Of a stretch of 64,000 nucleotides of DNA, positions 43,492-54,597 are shown piece after piece. The position numbers were made by a program, and so were the translations under genes. Within the stretch, counting starts at the first letter, position 1; the number at the start of each line of letters is the position of its first letter. A model generated the notes under the pieces. That model was not told the DNA's origin and did not search any database. It saw nothing but the letters and a program-made list of their open reading frames with translations. The DNA comes from an uncultured Prevotellaceae bacterium (GTDB lineage: Bacteria; Bacteroidota; Bacteroidia; Bacteroidales; Bacteroidaceae), in NCBI GenBank assembly GCA_900316285.1, contig ONCG01000013.1:1-64000 (forward strand), given 5' to 3'.

Positions 43492-46400
43492 ATGAAAAGA
43501 ATATTAGGTTTAGACTTAGGAACGACAAGCATAGGGTGGGCACTTGTTAATGAAAAAGAAAGTGACAACGAACAATCGTCTATTGTTCGCCTTGGAGTAC
43601 GTGTAAACCCACTAACCGTTGACGAAAAATCAAACTTTGAGAAAGGAAAATCAATCACCACCAATGCAGACAGAAGAATGAAACGTAGCATGCATCGCAA
43701 TCTCCAGCGATACAAACTGCGCAGAAAGAATCTTATTGAATGCCTTATTGAAAATGGAATCATTAGCGAAGACACTCCCCTCTTTGAGTTGGGCAACAAA
43801 TCTACGTTCAACACTTACAAAGCACGCGCCAAAGCTGTTGAAGAAGAAATCTCCCTCGAAGACTTCGCTCGTGTTCTACTCATGATCAACAAAAAACGAG
43901 GCTACAAGAGCAGTAGGAAAATCAAGGAAACAGAAGAAGGAGAACTCGTCGACGGCATGGAAATCGCCAAGAAACTCTACCAAGAAGATATCACACCTGG
44001 TCAGCTACTACTTGAATTATATCAACAAGGCAAAAAGAACAGACCCGCTTTTTATCGATCCGATCTACAAGCGGAGTTCGACAAGATTTGGGACGTCCAA
44101 TCAAAGTTCTACCCTGCCATTCTTTCCCAAGAATTCAAGAAGACCGTTACAGGCCTCAACAAAACACAAACCTCTGCGACATTCTATTCCATAAAAAGCA
44201 TTTCCACCACCAAGAACAGTGGGAAGGAGGCATATGCCCAGGCGTTGCGTTGGCGTACCGAAGCTCTGTCAAAGCAACTTGACATTGAAGAAGTTGCTTA
44301 TGTGCTTGCTGATATAAATGGGGCCATCAATAATTCGAGTAAGCGTTTAGCAATGATCAGCGACCGAAGCAAAGAACTCTACTTCAACCATTTAACCGTT
44401 GGCCAGTATCTCATGAAGAGCCTTGAGCTAAATCCGCATGCAAGTCTTAAGAACATCATATTCTATCGACAGGACTATCTCGATGAATTTGAGACCATCT
44501 GGGAAAAACAGGCACAATTCCATCACGAGCTCACCCCTGAGTTAAAGAAAGATATTCGCGACATTGTCATCTTCTATCAGCGCAATCTAAAAAGTTGCAA
44601 GAATCTTGTCAGCTATTGCGAACTGGAGCATCAAGAAAAAGAAGTCGTAATCGATGGAAAGAAAAAGGTAATCTTCACAGGCTGCAAGGTTTGTCCCAAG
44701 TCCTCTCCCCTATTCCAAGACTTCAAAATATGGCAAGTACTGAACAATCTTGAAGTTTCAGTTGCAGAACATAAACCCCAAAAGGCCAAAGAACAATCAC
44801 AAGCGTCGCTATTTGGTAGTGCCGAAATGAGTTCTCTACGAAGGTTTCTCGAACAAGAAGAAAAAGAAAAACTTTTCAAGGAATTATCTGTCAAGGATAA
44901 GATGAACAAGAAAGAGATCTTAAAACTCCTATTCGACAATCCACAGAGCCTTGACCTTAATTATAAAGAGGTAGAAGGAAATCGGACCAATGCTGCTTTC
45001 ATCAAGGCATACCAGGATATTATCAGCTTTACCGGAAATGGTGAATATGATTTCTCCAAGATGAAAGCCGATGACATTCTTGCACTTATTACCGAAATAT
45101 TTCAGGGATTAGGCTATCGTACCGACTTTCTTACATTCAATCCTCTTCTTAATGGTAAGGATTTTGAACAGCAACCATACTATCGTCTATGGCATCTGCT
45201 CTACTCTTATGCTGGTGACAATTCAACAACTGGCAATGAAGCATTAATCAAAAAGATTGGGGAAATTTGCGGCTTTGAGAAAGAATATGCGGCCATATTG
45301 GCGAGTATCACTCTTCCTCTCGACTATTGTAGTCTAAGTGCAAAGGCCATTCGCAATATTCTACCACACATGATGGATGGCTACGAGTATAGCAAGGCAT
45401 GCGAGATGGCAGGTTATCGTCATTCCGCTAGGTCGATGACAAAGCAGGAACTCGATGCAAAGGCATACAAGGACCACCTTGACATTCTGAAACGCAACAG
45501 CCTGCGTAATCCTATTGTTGAAAAGATTCTCAATCAGATGATCAACGTCGTCAACGAAATCATCGACACTTACGGCAAACCAGATGAAATCCGAATCGAA
45601 CTGGCACGCGAACTCAAGAAGAGCCAAGAAGAGAGGGCGCTCCTCGACGAAGCCATCAGGAAGACCACGGCTGACAGCGAGAAATACAGGAAAGAGCTGG
45701 AAACCGAATTTGGCATTCAGCATGTCACGAAAAACGACATCCTTCGCTATCGTCTCTATCTGGAACTGAAACCAATTGGATTCAAGACTCCATATTCCAA
45801 CACTTACATACCCCGAGAAGAGCTATTCAGCAAACGTTTCGACATTGAGCATATCATACCAAAAGCCCGTCTTTTCGACGATTCGTTCTCAAACAAAACG
45901 CTTGAAGTGCGCGATGTCAATATTGAAAAAGGCAACATGACCGCCATTGATTTCGTCTCTGGAAAATACGATGAACAGGGCGTTGCAGAATACGAAAGCA
46001 GAGTTGAGGAACTATATGCACACAAGGCGATTTCTCGCACGAAGCGAAACAAGTTACTCATGAAGGAGGCCGACATCCCTGCCGATTTCCTCGAACGTGA
46101 TTTGCGTGATTCACAATACATCGCAAAAAAGGCTCGTGAGATATTGGAGGGAATTGTCCCATTCGTTGTAACTACGACAGGAACCGTGACTAGTCGCCTG
46201 CGTGAAGACTGGCAACTAGTAAATCTGATGCAAGAATTGAACTGGAATAAGTACGCTGCATTAGGATTGACCGAGTCATATACTGACAAAAACGGCAACG
46301 TGGTGAGGCACATTAAAGACTGGACAAAGCGCAACGACCATCGACATCACGCAATGGACGCACTCACGATTGCCTTCACCAAACGCAGCATCGTTCAATA

Positions 46401-47676
46401 TCTCAGCAATCTAAATGCAAGAAGCGATAAGGGCAGCAGCATCTACGGCATCGAGCAGAAGGAACTCCATCGAGACGAGAAAGGACACAAACTAGTCTTC
46501 AATGCTCCAATGCCACTCGATGAGTTCAGAGCTGAAGCTCGCAAACACCTTGAAAGCATTTTGGTGTCTATTAAAGCAAAGAACAAAGTGGTGACCAAGA
46601 ACATCAACAGGGCAAAGAAAAAGAATGGCCATCAGGAGAAAGTTCAACTCACTCCGCGCGGTGCCCTTCACAACGAGACCGTTTACGGCAAGATTAAAAA
46701 CTATGAAGCGGAATATAGAAAGGTAGACGGTAAGTTTAGCGAGGAAACCATTTTGCGGGTATGCAATCTGAAATATCGCAATGCCTTGCTGAAACGGCTT
46801 TCAGAATTCAACAACGACCCCAAGAAAGCCTTTACAGGCAAAAACTCCCTTGAGAAGAATCCACTTTGGCTTAACGAGGACCACTCGCATTGTGTGCCCA
46901 CGAAAGTAAAACTCTATCGCATTGTCGACGTATTCACTATTAAGAAAGCCGTCGATAAAGACCTGAAGATTGACAAAGTCATTGATAAGAAGATACGCGA
47001 ACGCCTTCAAGCACGACTGGACGAATTCAACGGTGATGCAGCAAAAGCTTTCGCAAATCTCGACGAGAACCCAATTTGGCTGAATCAGGAAAAGGGAATT
47101 GCCGTCAAGAGAGTGAAAATCAGAGGCATTGCCAATGGAGAACCCATCAGAATAAAAAGAGATGTAAGAGGCAATAGCATTAAAGATGCGAATGGCAATA
47201 CCATTCCCAATGATTATGTCAACACTGCTAACAATCATCATGTTGCGGTATTCAGAGATGCAGCAGGAAACCTTCAGGAACATGTCGTTTCTTTCTATGA
47301 AGCAACAACCAGAGCAATTATGGGTTATCCCATTGTTGATAAAGACTACAACAGTGATGAAGGATGGAAGTTCCTCTTCTCTATGAAACAAAACGAATAC
47401 TTTGTATTTCCTAATCCAAAAACAGGCTTCAATCCCCAAGAAATTGACCTGCTCGACGAAAAGAACATGCCGCTCGTAAGTCCTAATCTCTATCGTGTTC
47501 AAAAGTTTACAACAGGAGACTATGTTTTCCGCCATCACTTGGAAACGAATGTGGAATCAGATAATGTGCTAAGAGATGTCACATGGAAAAGAATAAGAAG
47601 TATCAAGGAACTTGAGAGCATTGTCAAAGTCCGAGTCAATCACATTGGAATCATTGTTGCTGTTGGTGAGTATTAG
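43492..47676 (+). CDS. cas9: Cas9 endonuclease, type II-C (long Bacteroidetes form)
   Basis: This encodes 1394 residues. Catalytic residues are present: RuvC-I Asp8 (LGLDLGTTSIGWALV), bridge helix RRMKRSMHRNLQRYKLRRK, RuvC-II Glu703 (IRIELARELKKSQEER), HNH His787 (RFDIEHIIPKARLFDDS with SNKTLEVRD), and RuvC-III His953/Asp956 (NDHRHHAMDALTIAF). It cleaves DNA matching the guide. Near residues 1096-1145 and 1169-1215 a module is duplicated (LLKRLSEFNNDPKKAF..NPLWLN and LQARLDEFNGDAAKAF..NPIWLN) in the C-terminal, PAM-reading half. No csn2 or cas4 follows, hence type II-C. The gene starts 3 bases upstream of cas1's and shares its operon. AT-richer than the surroundings. Confidence 0.97.
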   Translation: MKRILGLDLGTTSIGWALVNEKESDNEQSSIVRLGVRVNPLTVDEKSNFEKGKSITTNADRRMKRSMHRNLQRYKLRRKNLIECLIENGIISEDTPLFELGNKSTFNTYKARAKAVEEEISLEDFARVLLMINKKRGYKSSRKIKETEEGELVDGMEIAKKLYQEDITPGQLLLELYQQGKKNRPAFYRSDLQAEFDKIWDVQSKFYPAILSQEFKKTVTGLNKTQTSATFYSIKSISTTKNSGKEAYAQALRWRTEALSKQLDIEEVAYVLADINGAINNSSKRLAMISDRSKELYFNHLTVGQYLMKSLELNPHASLKNIIFYRQDYLDEFETIWEKQAQFHHELTPELKKDIRDIVIFYQRNLKSCKNLVSYCELEHQEKEVVIDGKKKVIFTGCKVCPKSSPLFQDFKIWQVLNNLEVSVAEHKPQKAKEQSQASLFGSAEMSSLRRFLEQEEKEKLFKELSVKDKMNKKEILKLLFDNPQSLDLNYKEVEGNRTNAAFIKAYQDIISFTGNGEYDFSKMKADDILALITEIFQGLGYRTDFLTFNPLLNGKDFEQQPYYRLWHLLYSYAGDNSTTGNEALIKKIGEICGFEKEYAAILASITLPLDYCSLSAKAIRNILPHMMDGYEYSKACEMAGYRHSARSMTKQELDAKAYKDHLDILKRNSLRNPIVEKILNQMINVVNEIIDTYGKPDEIRIELARELKKSQEERALLDEAIRKTTADSEKYRKELETEFGIQHVTKNDILRYRLYLELKPIGFKTPYSNTYIPREELFSKRFDIEHIIPKARLFDDSFSNKTLEVRDVNIEKGNMTAIDFVSGKYDEQGVAEYESRVEELYAHKAISRTKRNKLLMKEADIPADFLERDLRDSQYIAKKAREILEGIVPFVVTTTGTVTSRLREDWQLVNLMQELNWNKYAALGLTESYTDKNGNVVRHIKDWTKRNDHRHHAMDALTIAFTKRSIVQYLSNLNARSDKGSSIYGIEQKELHRDEKGHKLVFNAPMPLDEFRAEARKHLESILVSIKAKNKVVTKNINRAKKKNGHQEKVQLTPRGALHNETVYGKIKNYEAEYRKVDGKFSEETILRVCNLKYRNALLKRLSEFNNDPKKAFTGKNSLEKNPLWLNEDHSHCVPTKVKLYRIVDVFTIKKAVDKDLKIDKVIDKKIRERLQARLDEFNGDAAKAFANLDENPIWLNQEKGIAVKRVKIRGIANGEPIRIKRDVRGNSIKDANGNTIPNDYVNTANNHHVAVFRDAAGNLQEHVVSFYEATTRAIMGYPIVDKDYNSDEGWKFLFSMKQNEYFVFPNPKTGFNPQEIDLLDEKNMPLVSPNLYRVQKFTTGDYVFRHHLETNVESDNVLRDVTWKRIRSIKELESIVKVRVNHIGIIVAVGEY

Positions 47677-47679
47677 CAT

Positions 47680-48951
<1,272 letters not shown>

Positions 48952-48953
<2 letters not shown>

Positions 48954-48996
48954 AAGTGAGATTCCATCCAGTTGGACGGAATCTCACTTTTCTTTG
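48952..48996. terminator. Bidirectional terminator between cas2 and the CRISPR array
   Basis: AAAAGTGAGATTCC (48952-48965) pairs perfectly with GGAATCTCACTTTT (48978-48991). The plus side ends in TTTTCTTTG; the minus side reads TTTTAGAATAG. It can stop cas transcription and also minus-strand CRISPR transcripts arriving from the array. Confidence 0.85.
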
Positions 48997-49060
48997 CTTC
49001 TTTTTTTCTTTTCTAAACCCCAATGTAAAATCCTGATAATCAGGCTATTATGCACATCGA
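48992..49060. other. CRISPR leader-like region
   Basis: 69 bases between the terminator and the first repeat, with pyrimidine-rich TTTGCTTCTTTTTTTCTTTTC and a small dyad CCTGATAATCAGG. By position beside cas2 and perfect repeats, it should be the end where new spacers enter. No Bacteroidetes promoter reads into the array from here on the plus strand. Confidence 0.5.
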
Positions 49061-52000
49061 GATGTTTATGCTTGTGCAAAGATACTAATTTTTTAGCAAA
49101 TCACAACAGAATGCAAAGACGACATTTTCGAAATGTGGATGTTTATGCTTGTGCAAAGATACTAATTTTTTAGCAAATCACAACGAACTCCTCGGATGAG
49201 ACCATTCGTGGTGTGATGTTTATGCTTGTGCAAAGATACTAATTTTTTAGCAAATCACAACTACACGGGCACACTCTCGTCAAACGTGAGCGATGTTTAT
49301 GCTTGTGCAAAGATACTAATTTTTTAGCAAATCACAACGCCCTGAATGAAATCGTTCAGAACTCACCGGATGTTTATGCTTGTGCAAAGATACTAATTTT
49401 TTAGCAAATCACAACTTGTCGGGTTCGGTGTCATAAGCCTCTATTGATGTTTATGCTTGTGCAAAGATACTAATTTTTTAGCAAATCACAACTCAGTTTC
49501 TTATTTTCCATTATCAAAATCGGATGTTTATGCTTGTGCAAAGAATTATCAAAATCGGATGTTTATGCTTGTGCAAAGATACTAATTTTTTAGCAAATCA
49601 CAACCGGTTGCCATCGCTCCAAGGGGCGAAGGTGGATGTTTATGCTTGTGCAAAGATACTAATTTTTTAGCAAATCACAACACTTATGCTTCCTCTTTCT
49701 TATTCAATTCGGATGTTTATGCTTGTGCAAAGATACTAATTTTTTAGCAAATCACAACCCACCTTCCTCGTGGCCAGGGAATGGCTGTGATGTTTATGCT
49801 TGTGCAAAGATACTAATTTTTTAGCAAATCACAACGGTCGAGTTCGGCATACACCTCCGCGTGGGGATGTTTATGCTTGTGCAAAGATACTAATTTTTTA
49901 GCAAATCACAACAGTCCTGCTGTTGCTCTTGGTTCTGGTGTTGATGTTTATGCTTGTGCAAAGATACTAATTTTTTAGCAAATCACAACACCAGCAGTGC
50001 TTTTGTTCTCATCATTTGGATGTTTATGCTTGTGCAAAGATACTAATTTTTTAGCAAATCACAACTCAGTTTCTTATTTTCCATTATCAAAATCGGATGT
50101 TTATGCTTGTGCAAAGATTGTGCAAAGATACTAATTTTTTAGCAAATCACAACTACCAATCAGAAGCATTCACACAAGTAAGAGATGTTTATGCTTGTGC
50201 AAAGATACTAATTTTTTAGCAAATCACAACTGTTCTCCCTGGGCGCCTTGTTCTCCCTGGGATGTTTATGCTTGTGCAAAGATACTAATTTTTTAGCAAA
50301 TCACAACTCCCTTCTGCCATTCAACACTCGCCCACACGATGTTTATGCTTGTGCAAAGATACTAATTTTTTAGCAAATCACAACTGGTCTGAATCTTTCA
50401 TCTCTGCCCTCGGGATGTTTATGCTTGTGCAAAGATACTAATTTTTTAGCAAATCACAACGGCGCGGCCGTAGAGATGATTACGCGCCTAGATGTTTATG
50501 CTTGTGCAAAGATACTAATTTTTTAGCAAATCACAACGGCAGCGACTGGGCGACATCGAACAAGAACGATGTTTATGCTTGTGCAAAGATACTAATTTTT
50601 TAGCAAATCACAACTAGCCCGTGTCAGGATGCACCGCCAGCGTCGATGTTTATGCTTGTGCAAAGATACTAATTTTTTAGCAAATCACAACGACCCGTCG
50701 CAGTTGGAGGTGGCGGGGATTGATGTTTATGCTTGTGCAAAGATACTAATTTTTTAGCAAATCACAACAAATAGATACTGTTTAATTGCATAGTTTTTGA
50801 TGTTTATGCTTGTGCAAAGATACTAATTTTTTAGCAAATCACAACACTCTTCTTCTTTGGCTTCTCGTCGGCTGGGATGTTTATGCTTGTGCAAAGATAC
50901 TAATTTTTTAGCAAATCACAACTGCACGCTCAAGTTGTTTCGACACGTCGGCGATGTTTATGCTTGTGCAAAGATACTAATTTTTTAGCAAATCACAACT
51001 CCGCATCAATCTCCACGCTCGCCTGCACGGATGTTTATGCTTGTGCAAAGATACTAATTTTTTAGCAAATCACAACTTGTGATCGTCATCGACTGACCCA
51101 TCAGACGATGTTTATGCTTGTGCAAAGATACTAATTTTTTAGCAAATCACAACAGTCCGGCGTTGTTGATGCTTGAAAGTGGGATGTTTATGCTTGTGCA
51201 AAGATACTAATTTTTTAGCAAATCACAACGACATCATCCGCCACCTCTACCCTGACGCTGATGTTTATGCTTGTGCAAAGATACTAATTTTTTAGCAAAT
51301 CACAACCTCCTTGACGTTGACGTAGGTGGGAACCGGGATGTTTATGCTTGTGCAAAGATACTAATTTTTTAGCAAATCACAACCCGATACAATCAGTACC
51401 CTTGCGGATATCAGATGTTTATGCTTGTGCAAAGATACTAATTTTTTAGCAAATCACAACTTTCTGGACTTCGGCATCAGGCCGTACTCTGATGTTTATG
51501 CTTGTGCAAAGATACTAATTTTTTAGCAAATCACAACTGAAATATGCCGAGATGCTCTCCGGCTGGAGATGTTTATGCTTGTGCAAAGATACTAATTTTT
51601 TAGCAAATCACAACTGGCGTTCCTCGGGGCTGTCTGGTTCTTCAGATGTTTATGCTTGTGCAAAGATACTAATTTTTTAGCAAATCACAACGTTTCTATG
51701 GTCAAATACTATGTTAGTTGTGATGTTTATGCTTGTGCAAAGATACTAATTTTTTAGCAAATCACAACGGGTGCGAGCTCCGGGAATGCGGGGCTGTAGA
51801 TGTTTATGCTTGTGCAAAGATACTAATTTTTTAGCAAATCACAACTGCCCTTGCTTTTCAAGCCAAGAAACTATCGATGTTTATGCTTGTGCAAAGATAC
51901 TAATTTTTTAGCAAATCACAACGATTGTGTTGTGAATCTTTGCGATGGAGGTGATGTTTATGCTTGTGCAAAGATACTAATTTTTTAGCAAATCACAACA

Positions 52001-52514
52001 CCTTCATGCCCGATGAATAATGACAAGAGATGTTTATGCTTGTGCAAAGATACTAATTTTTTAGCAAATCACAACATTCCGATGATGGTTTCCGTGTCAC
52101 GCATGATGTTTATGCTTGTGCAAAGATACTAATTTTTTAGCAAATCACAACGTATAGCACGAGGTCGTTCGTGGCGGTGCGATGTTTATGCTTGTGCAAA
52201 GATACTAATTTTTTAGCAAATCACAACGATGGTGCGAGCTATCTCCTCGCGCACATTGATGTTTATGCTTGTGCAAAGATACTAATTTTTTAGCAAATCA
52301 CAACACGCGCTGGCGGTCGAGCTGGTCGCTCATGATGTTTATGCTTGTGCAAAGATACTAATTTTTTAGCAAATCACAACTATGGCGTTGGTTCTACTAC
52401 ATCAAGCAGTGATGTTTATGCTTGTGCAAAGATACTAATTATTTAGCAAATCACAACTCAGCCAGCGACATCAAGGAGCGCATGAAAGATGTTTATGCTT
52501 GTGCAAAGGTACTG
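49061..52514 (-). CRISPR. Type II-C CRISPR array, 44 full 47-bp repeats
   Basis: Repeat of 47 bases, minus-strand form GTTGTGATTTGCTAAAAAAT..AAACATC, spacers 29-30 bases, period 76-77. I count 44 complete repeats (49061-52457), one cut copy at 49523-49543, one copy with an 11-base internal duplication at 50096-50153, and a terminal partial, mutated copy at 52488-52514. The repeat at 52411 has one substitution. Decay at the 52500 end and perfect repeats near cas2 place the old end far from cas. Each standard repeat carries, on the minus strand, TTG (repeat bases 2-4), 19 bases, TATCTTTGC (24-32), a complete promoter firing into the next spacer toward cas2. Confidence 0.97.
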
Positions 52515-52699
52515 AAAAAGATTGGAAAGGGGAAGGGAATAGGAGGAAAAATGTGGAGGACGAAAAGAAAAGATTGGAGATTCTATTGCATTTTGCTCAC
52601 TTATTCGTATCGTTGACTACGGTCGAAGGTACTTTTGCTTAGAAAAACTCAAATACATTTGGTTTTTCTCTCCTTTATTCGCCTTTGGCTATCGCCGAA

Positions 52700-52774
52700 G
52701 GTACTTTCGTTCGGAAAAGGAATCAAAAACTTTGGTTTTTGCTTTGCTTTTCGCTCACTTATTCGTACCTTTGC
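52700..52774 (+). repeat. Promoter-bearing dispersed repeat, copy B
   Basis: Near-identical to the minus-strand reading of 34554-34630. It contains TTTG (52743-52746) and TACCTTTGC (52766-52774), 19 bases apart, which together form the promoter of the HsdR-N gene. A more degenerate partial copy precedes it (52585-52690). Bases 52515-52699 hold no gene. Confidence 0.75.
52743..52774 (+). promoter_or_regulatory. Promoter of the HsdR-N/sialidase unit
   Basis: TTTG - 19 bases - TACCTTTGC. The start would fall at about 52781, so the mRNA would be nearly leaderless for the ATG at 52782. Confidence 0.7.
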
Positions 52775-52781
52775 CAAAAAT

Positions 52782-53240
52782 ATGGCAGAACTGAACCTTC
52801 CCCCCTACTCTGTCCGACTGGGCGGAACACAAGAGCGGCCGACCATCTTCGACGTGCTGCGCCGACGCTATGTGGCGCTGACGCCTGAGGAATGGGTGCG
52901 GCAGCACTTCGTGCACTTCCTCATCGACGAGAAGGGCTATCCGCAGACGCTGCTGGCCAACGAAGTGAGACTTGCAGTGGGAGGAAAAACGCTTCGCGCC
53001 GACACCGTTGCCTACGACCGCGAATTGAAACCTCGCATGATTGTGGAGTACAAGGCACCGACCATTCAACTGACGCAGAAAGTGATGGAGCAAGTGTCGG
53101 CCTATAACCTGCTATTGCACGTAGACTTCCTCATTGTCTCGAACGGGCTGGACCATTATTGCTGCCGCATGAACTATGAGCAGGGCACCTACGAATTCCT
53201 GACCGAAATACCAACCTACGAACAAATCATTTCAACATGA
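52782..53240 (+). CDS. HsdR N-terminal-domain protein (HSDR_N_2 type)
   Basis: This encodes 152 residues. Motif series: DVLRRRYVALTPEEWVRQHFVHFLI, then nuclease-like strand residues LRADTVAYD and IVEYKAP (D..ExK pattern), as in the nuclease domain of type I restriction enzymes. No helicase or methylase accompanies it. I recall such stand-alone proteins in many Bacteroidetes next to holA, so it may be a housekeeping nuclease or fold relic rather than defence. It ends in a 4-base overlap (ATGA) with the sialidase gene. Confidence 0.85.
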   Translation: MAELNLPPYSVRLGGTQERPTIFDVLRRRYVALTPEEWVRQHFVHFLIDEKGYPQTLLANEVRLAVGGKTLRADTVAYDRELKPRMIVEYKAPTIQLTQKVMEQVSAYNLLLHVDFLIVSNGLDHYCCRMNYEQGTYEFLTEIPTYEQIIST

Positions 53241-54445
53241 AAAAACTATTGGCCATCCTGTTTTTGGCACTTACTACGGTGAGCAGCCATGCACAAACCG
53301 CTGGCGCCAAGCGGCTGTTTGAGACGATTGAAGGACGGGTGCCCTATCGCATTCCTGCCATCGCCACGTGCAGCGACGGAACATTGATTGCCGTTGCCGA
53401 CTACCGCTATTGCGGCGGTGACATTGGCTATGGGGCTGTCGACCTGCACTACCGGCTGAGCGAGGACAACGGCCTCACATGGGGCACGGAGCGAATCCTG
53501 GCTGACGGAACCGGCAACGAAGATGATGTGAAGAATCCACAGACGGCGTGGCGCTATGCCTTTGGCGACTGTGCCATCGTGGCCGACAGGGAGAGTCCAG
53601 AGGTAGTAGTGCTTTGCGTTGGCGGCAAGACCGTCTACAGTCGTGCCACTCGGCAGAACCCAAATCGTGTAGTGCTCTTCCGCAGTCACGATAATGGTCG
53701 CACATGGGACCAAGGTCGCGAGCTAACCGACCAGATCTATTCGCTTTTCGACCGCAGGGCAGAAGGTCCTGTGCAGAGTTTGTTTGTGGGTTCGGGCAAG
53801 ATTCATCAGAGCCGCTACGTGAAGGTTGGGCAATACTACCGCCTTTATGCTGCCCTGTGCACGCTCTCGGGCAACTTTGTTGTTTACAGCGACGACCTCG
53901 GCAACTCATGGCAACTGCTGGGCGATGCCGACCACTCACCTGCCCGCGACGGCGACGAGCCGAAATGCGAGGAGTTGCCTGACGGAAGCGTGATTCTGAG
54001 TTCGCGCTACTATGGCCGTTTGTATAACATCTTTACATTTACGAATGCAGAGAAGGGCGAAGGCTCATGGGATCTGCGGGCGAAAGCTCTCGACATGAAG
54101 GACATTCGCAACGCGTGCAACGGAGAGATCATGTTGCTGCCCGTCACTCGCACAAAAGATGAAAAGAAGGTGTGGATAGCCCTGCAGAGCGTGCCCTTCG
54201 GCCCCGACCGCCAAAACGTTGGATTCTATTATCACGAATTGCTTGCTGAGCACGAGGGTGCCGCCCTGTTCGCCTACCGTTGGAAGAAAGGTCTGCAGGT
54301 GAGCCATCAGTGGTCGGCCTACAGCACTTTTACCCTGCAGCACGACGGTCGCTTGGGCTTCCTGTGGGAAGAAGGCCCCACGGGCTATAACATCGACTAT
54401 CGCGCTTTGTCGGTCGAGGAGATTACAAACGGGGAGTATCAATAA
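53237..54445 (+). CDS. Secreted sialidase, GH33 family
   Basis: This encodes 402 residues with a signal peptide (MKKLLAILFLALTTVSSHAQ). A six-bladed propeller has the YRIP arginine motif (VPYRIPAIA), Asp boxes SEDNGLTWG, SHDNGRTWD and SDDLGNSWQ, the Glu of EPKCEELPDGS and Arg in LSSRYYGR. It frees terminal sialic acid from glycans. It overlaps the HsdR-N gene by 4 bases and has no promoter of its own that I can see. Together with fucose genes at 61397-64000 it suggests host-glycan foraging. Confidence 0.92.
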   Translation: MKKLLAILFLALTTVSSHAQTAGAKRLFETIEGRVPYRIPAIATCSDGTLIAVADYRYCGGDIGYGAVDLHYRLSEDNGLTWGTERILADGTGNEDDVKNPQTAWRYAFGDCAIVADRESPEVVVLCVGGKTVYSRATRQNPNRVVLFRSHDNGRTWDQGRELTDQIYSLFDRRAEGPVQSLFVGSGKIHQSRYVKVGQYYRLYAALCTLSGNFVVYSDDLGNSWQLLGDADHSPARDGDEPKCEELPDGSVILSSRYYGRLYNIFTFTNAEKGEGSWDLRAKALDMKDIRNACNGEIMLLPVTRTKDEKKVWIALQSVPFGPDRQNVGFYYHELLAEHEGAALFAYRWKKGLQVSHQWSAYSTFTLQHDGRLGFLWEEGPTGYNIDYRALSVEEITNGEYQ

Positions 54446-54578
54446 ATGTAGGGACGCGACGTGTCGCGTTACTGGAGCCGGGAATGCTAATCGAAACTGA
54501 AAAATGTAGGGACGCGACGTGTCGCGTTACTGGAGAGGAAAAACCAATCAAATAACGCGACACGTCGCGTCCCTACAT
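54446..54578. repeat. Three REP copies upstream of the RAYT gene
   Basis: ATGTAGGGACGCGACGTGTC.. occurs at 54446-54475 and 54504-54533 in the same direction, and as its complement at 54553-54578. All contain the imperfect hairpin ACGCGACGTGTCGCGT. The tail TTACTGG follows in direct copies. Confidence 0.9.
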
Positions 54579-54597
54579 GAAAAAGCGAGTATGAACC

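Noticed and set aside
48992-49060. Plus-strand leader promoter for a long pre-crRNA
   Set aside because: No TTG-19-TAnnTTTG arrangement reads into the array here. All good boxes lie in the repeats on the minus strand.
52422-52616. 64-codon plus-strand frame at the end of the CRISPR array
   Set aside because: It consists of the last repeat, a spacer and the degenerate partial repeat, and has no ribosome site. Chance frame.
52782-53240. HsdR-N protein as a CRISPR-associated nuclease
   Set aside because: It has its own promoter, is transcribed with a sialidase and, from memory, is widespread in Bacteroidetes without CRISPR, usually near holA. Adjacency is probably accidental.
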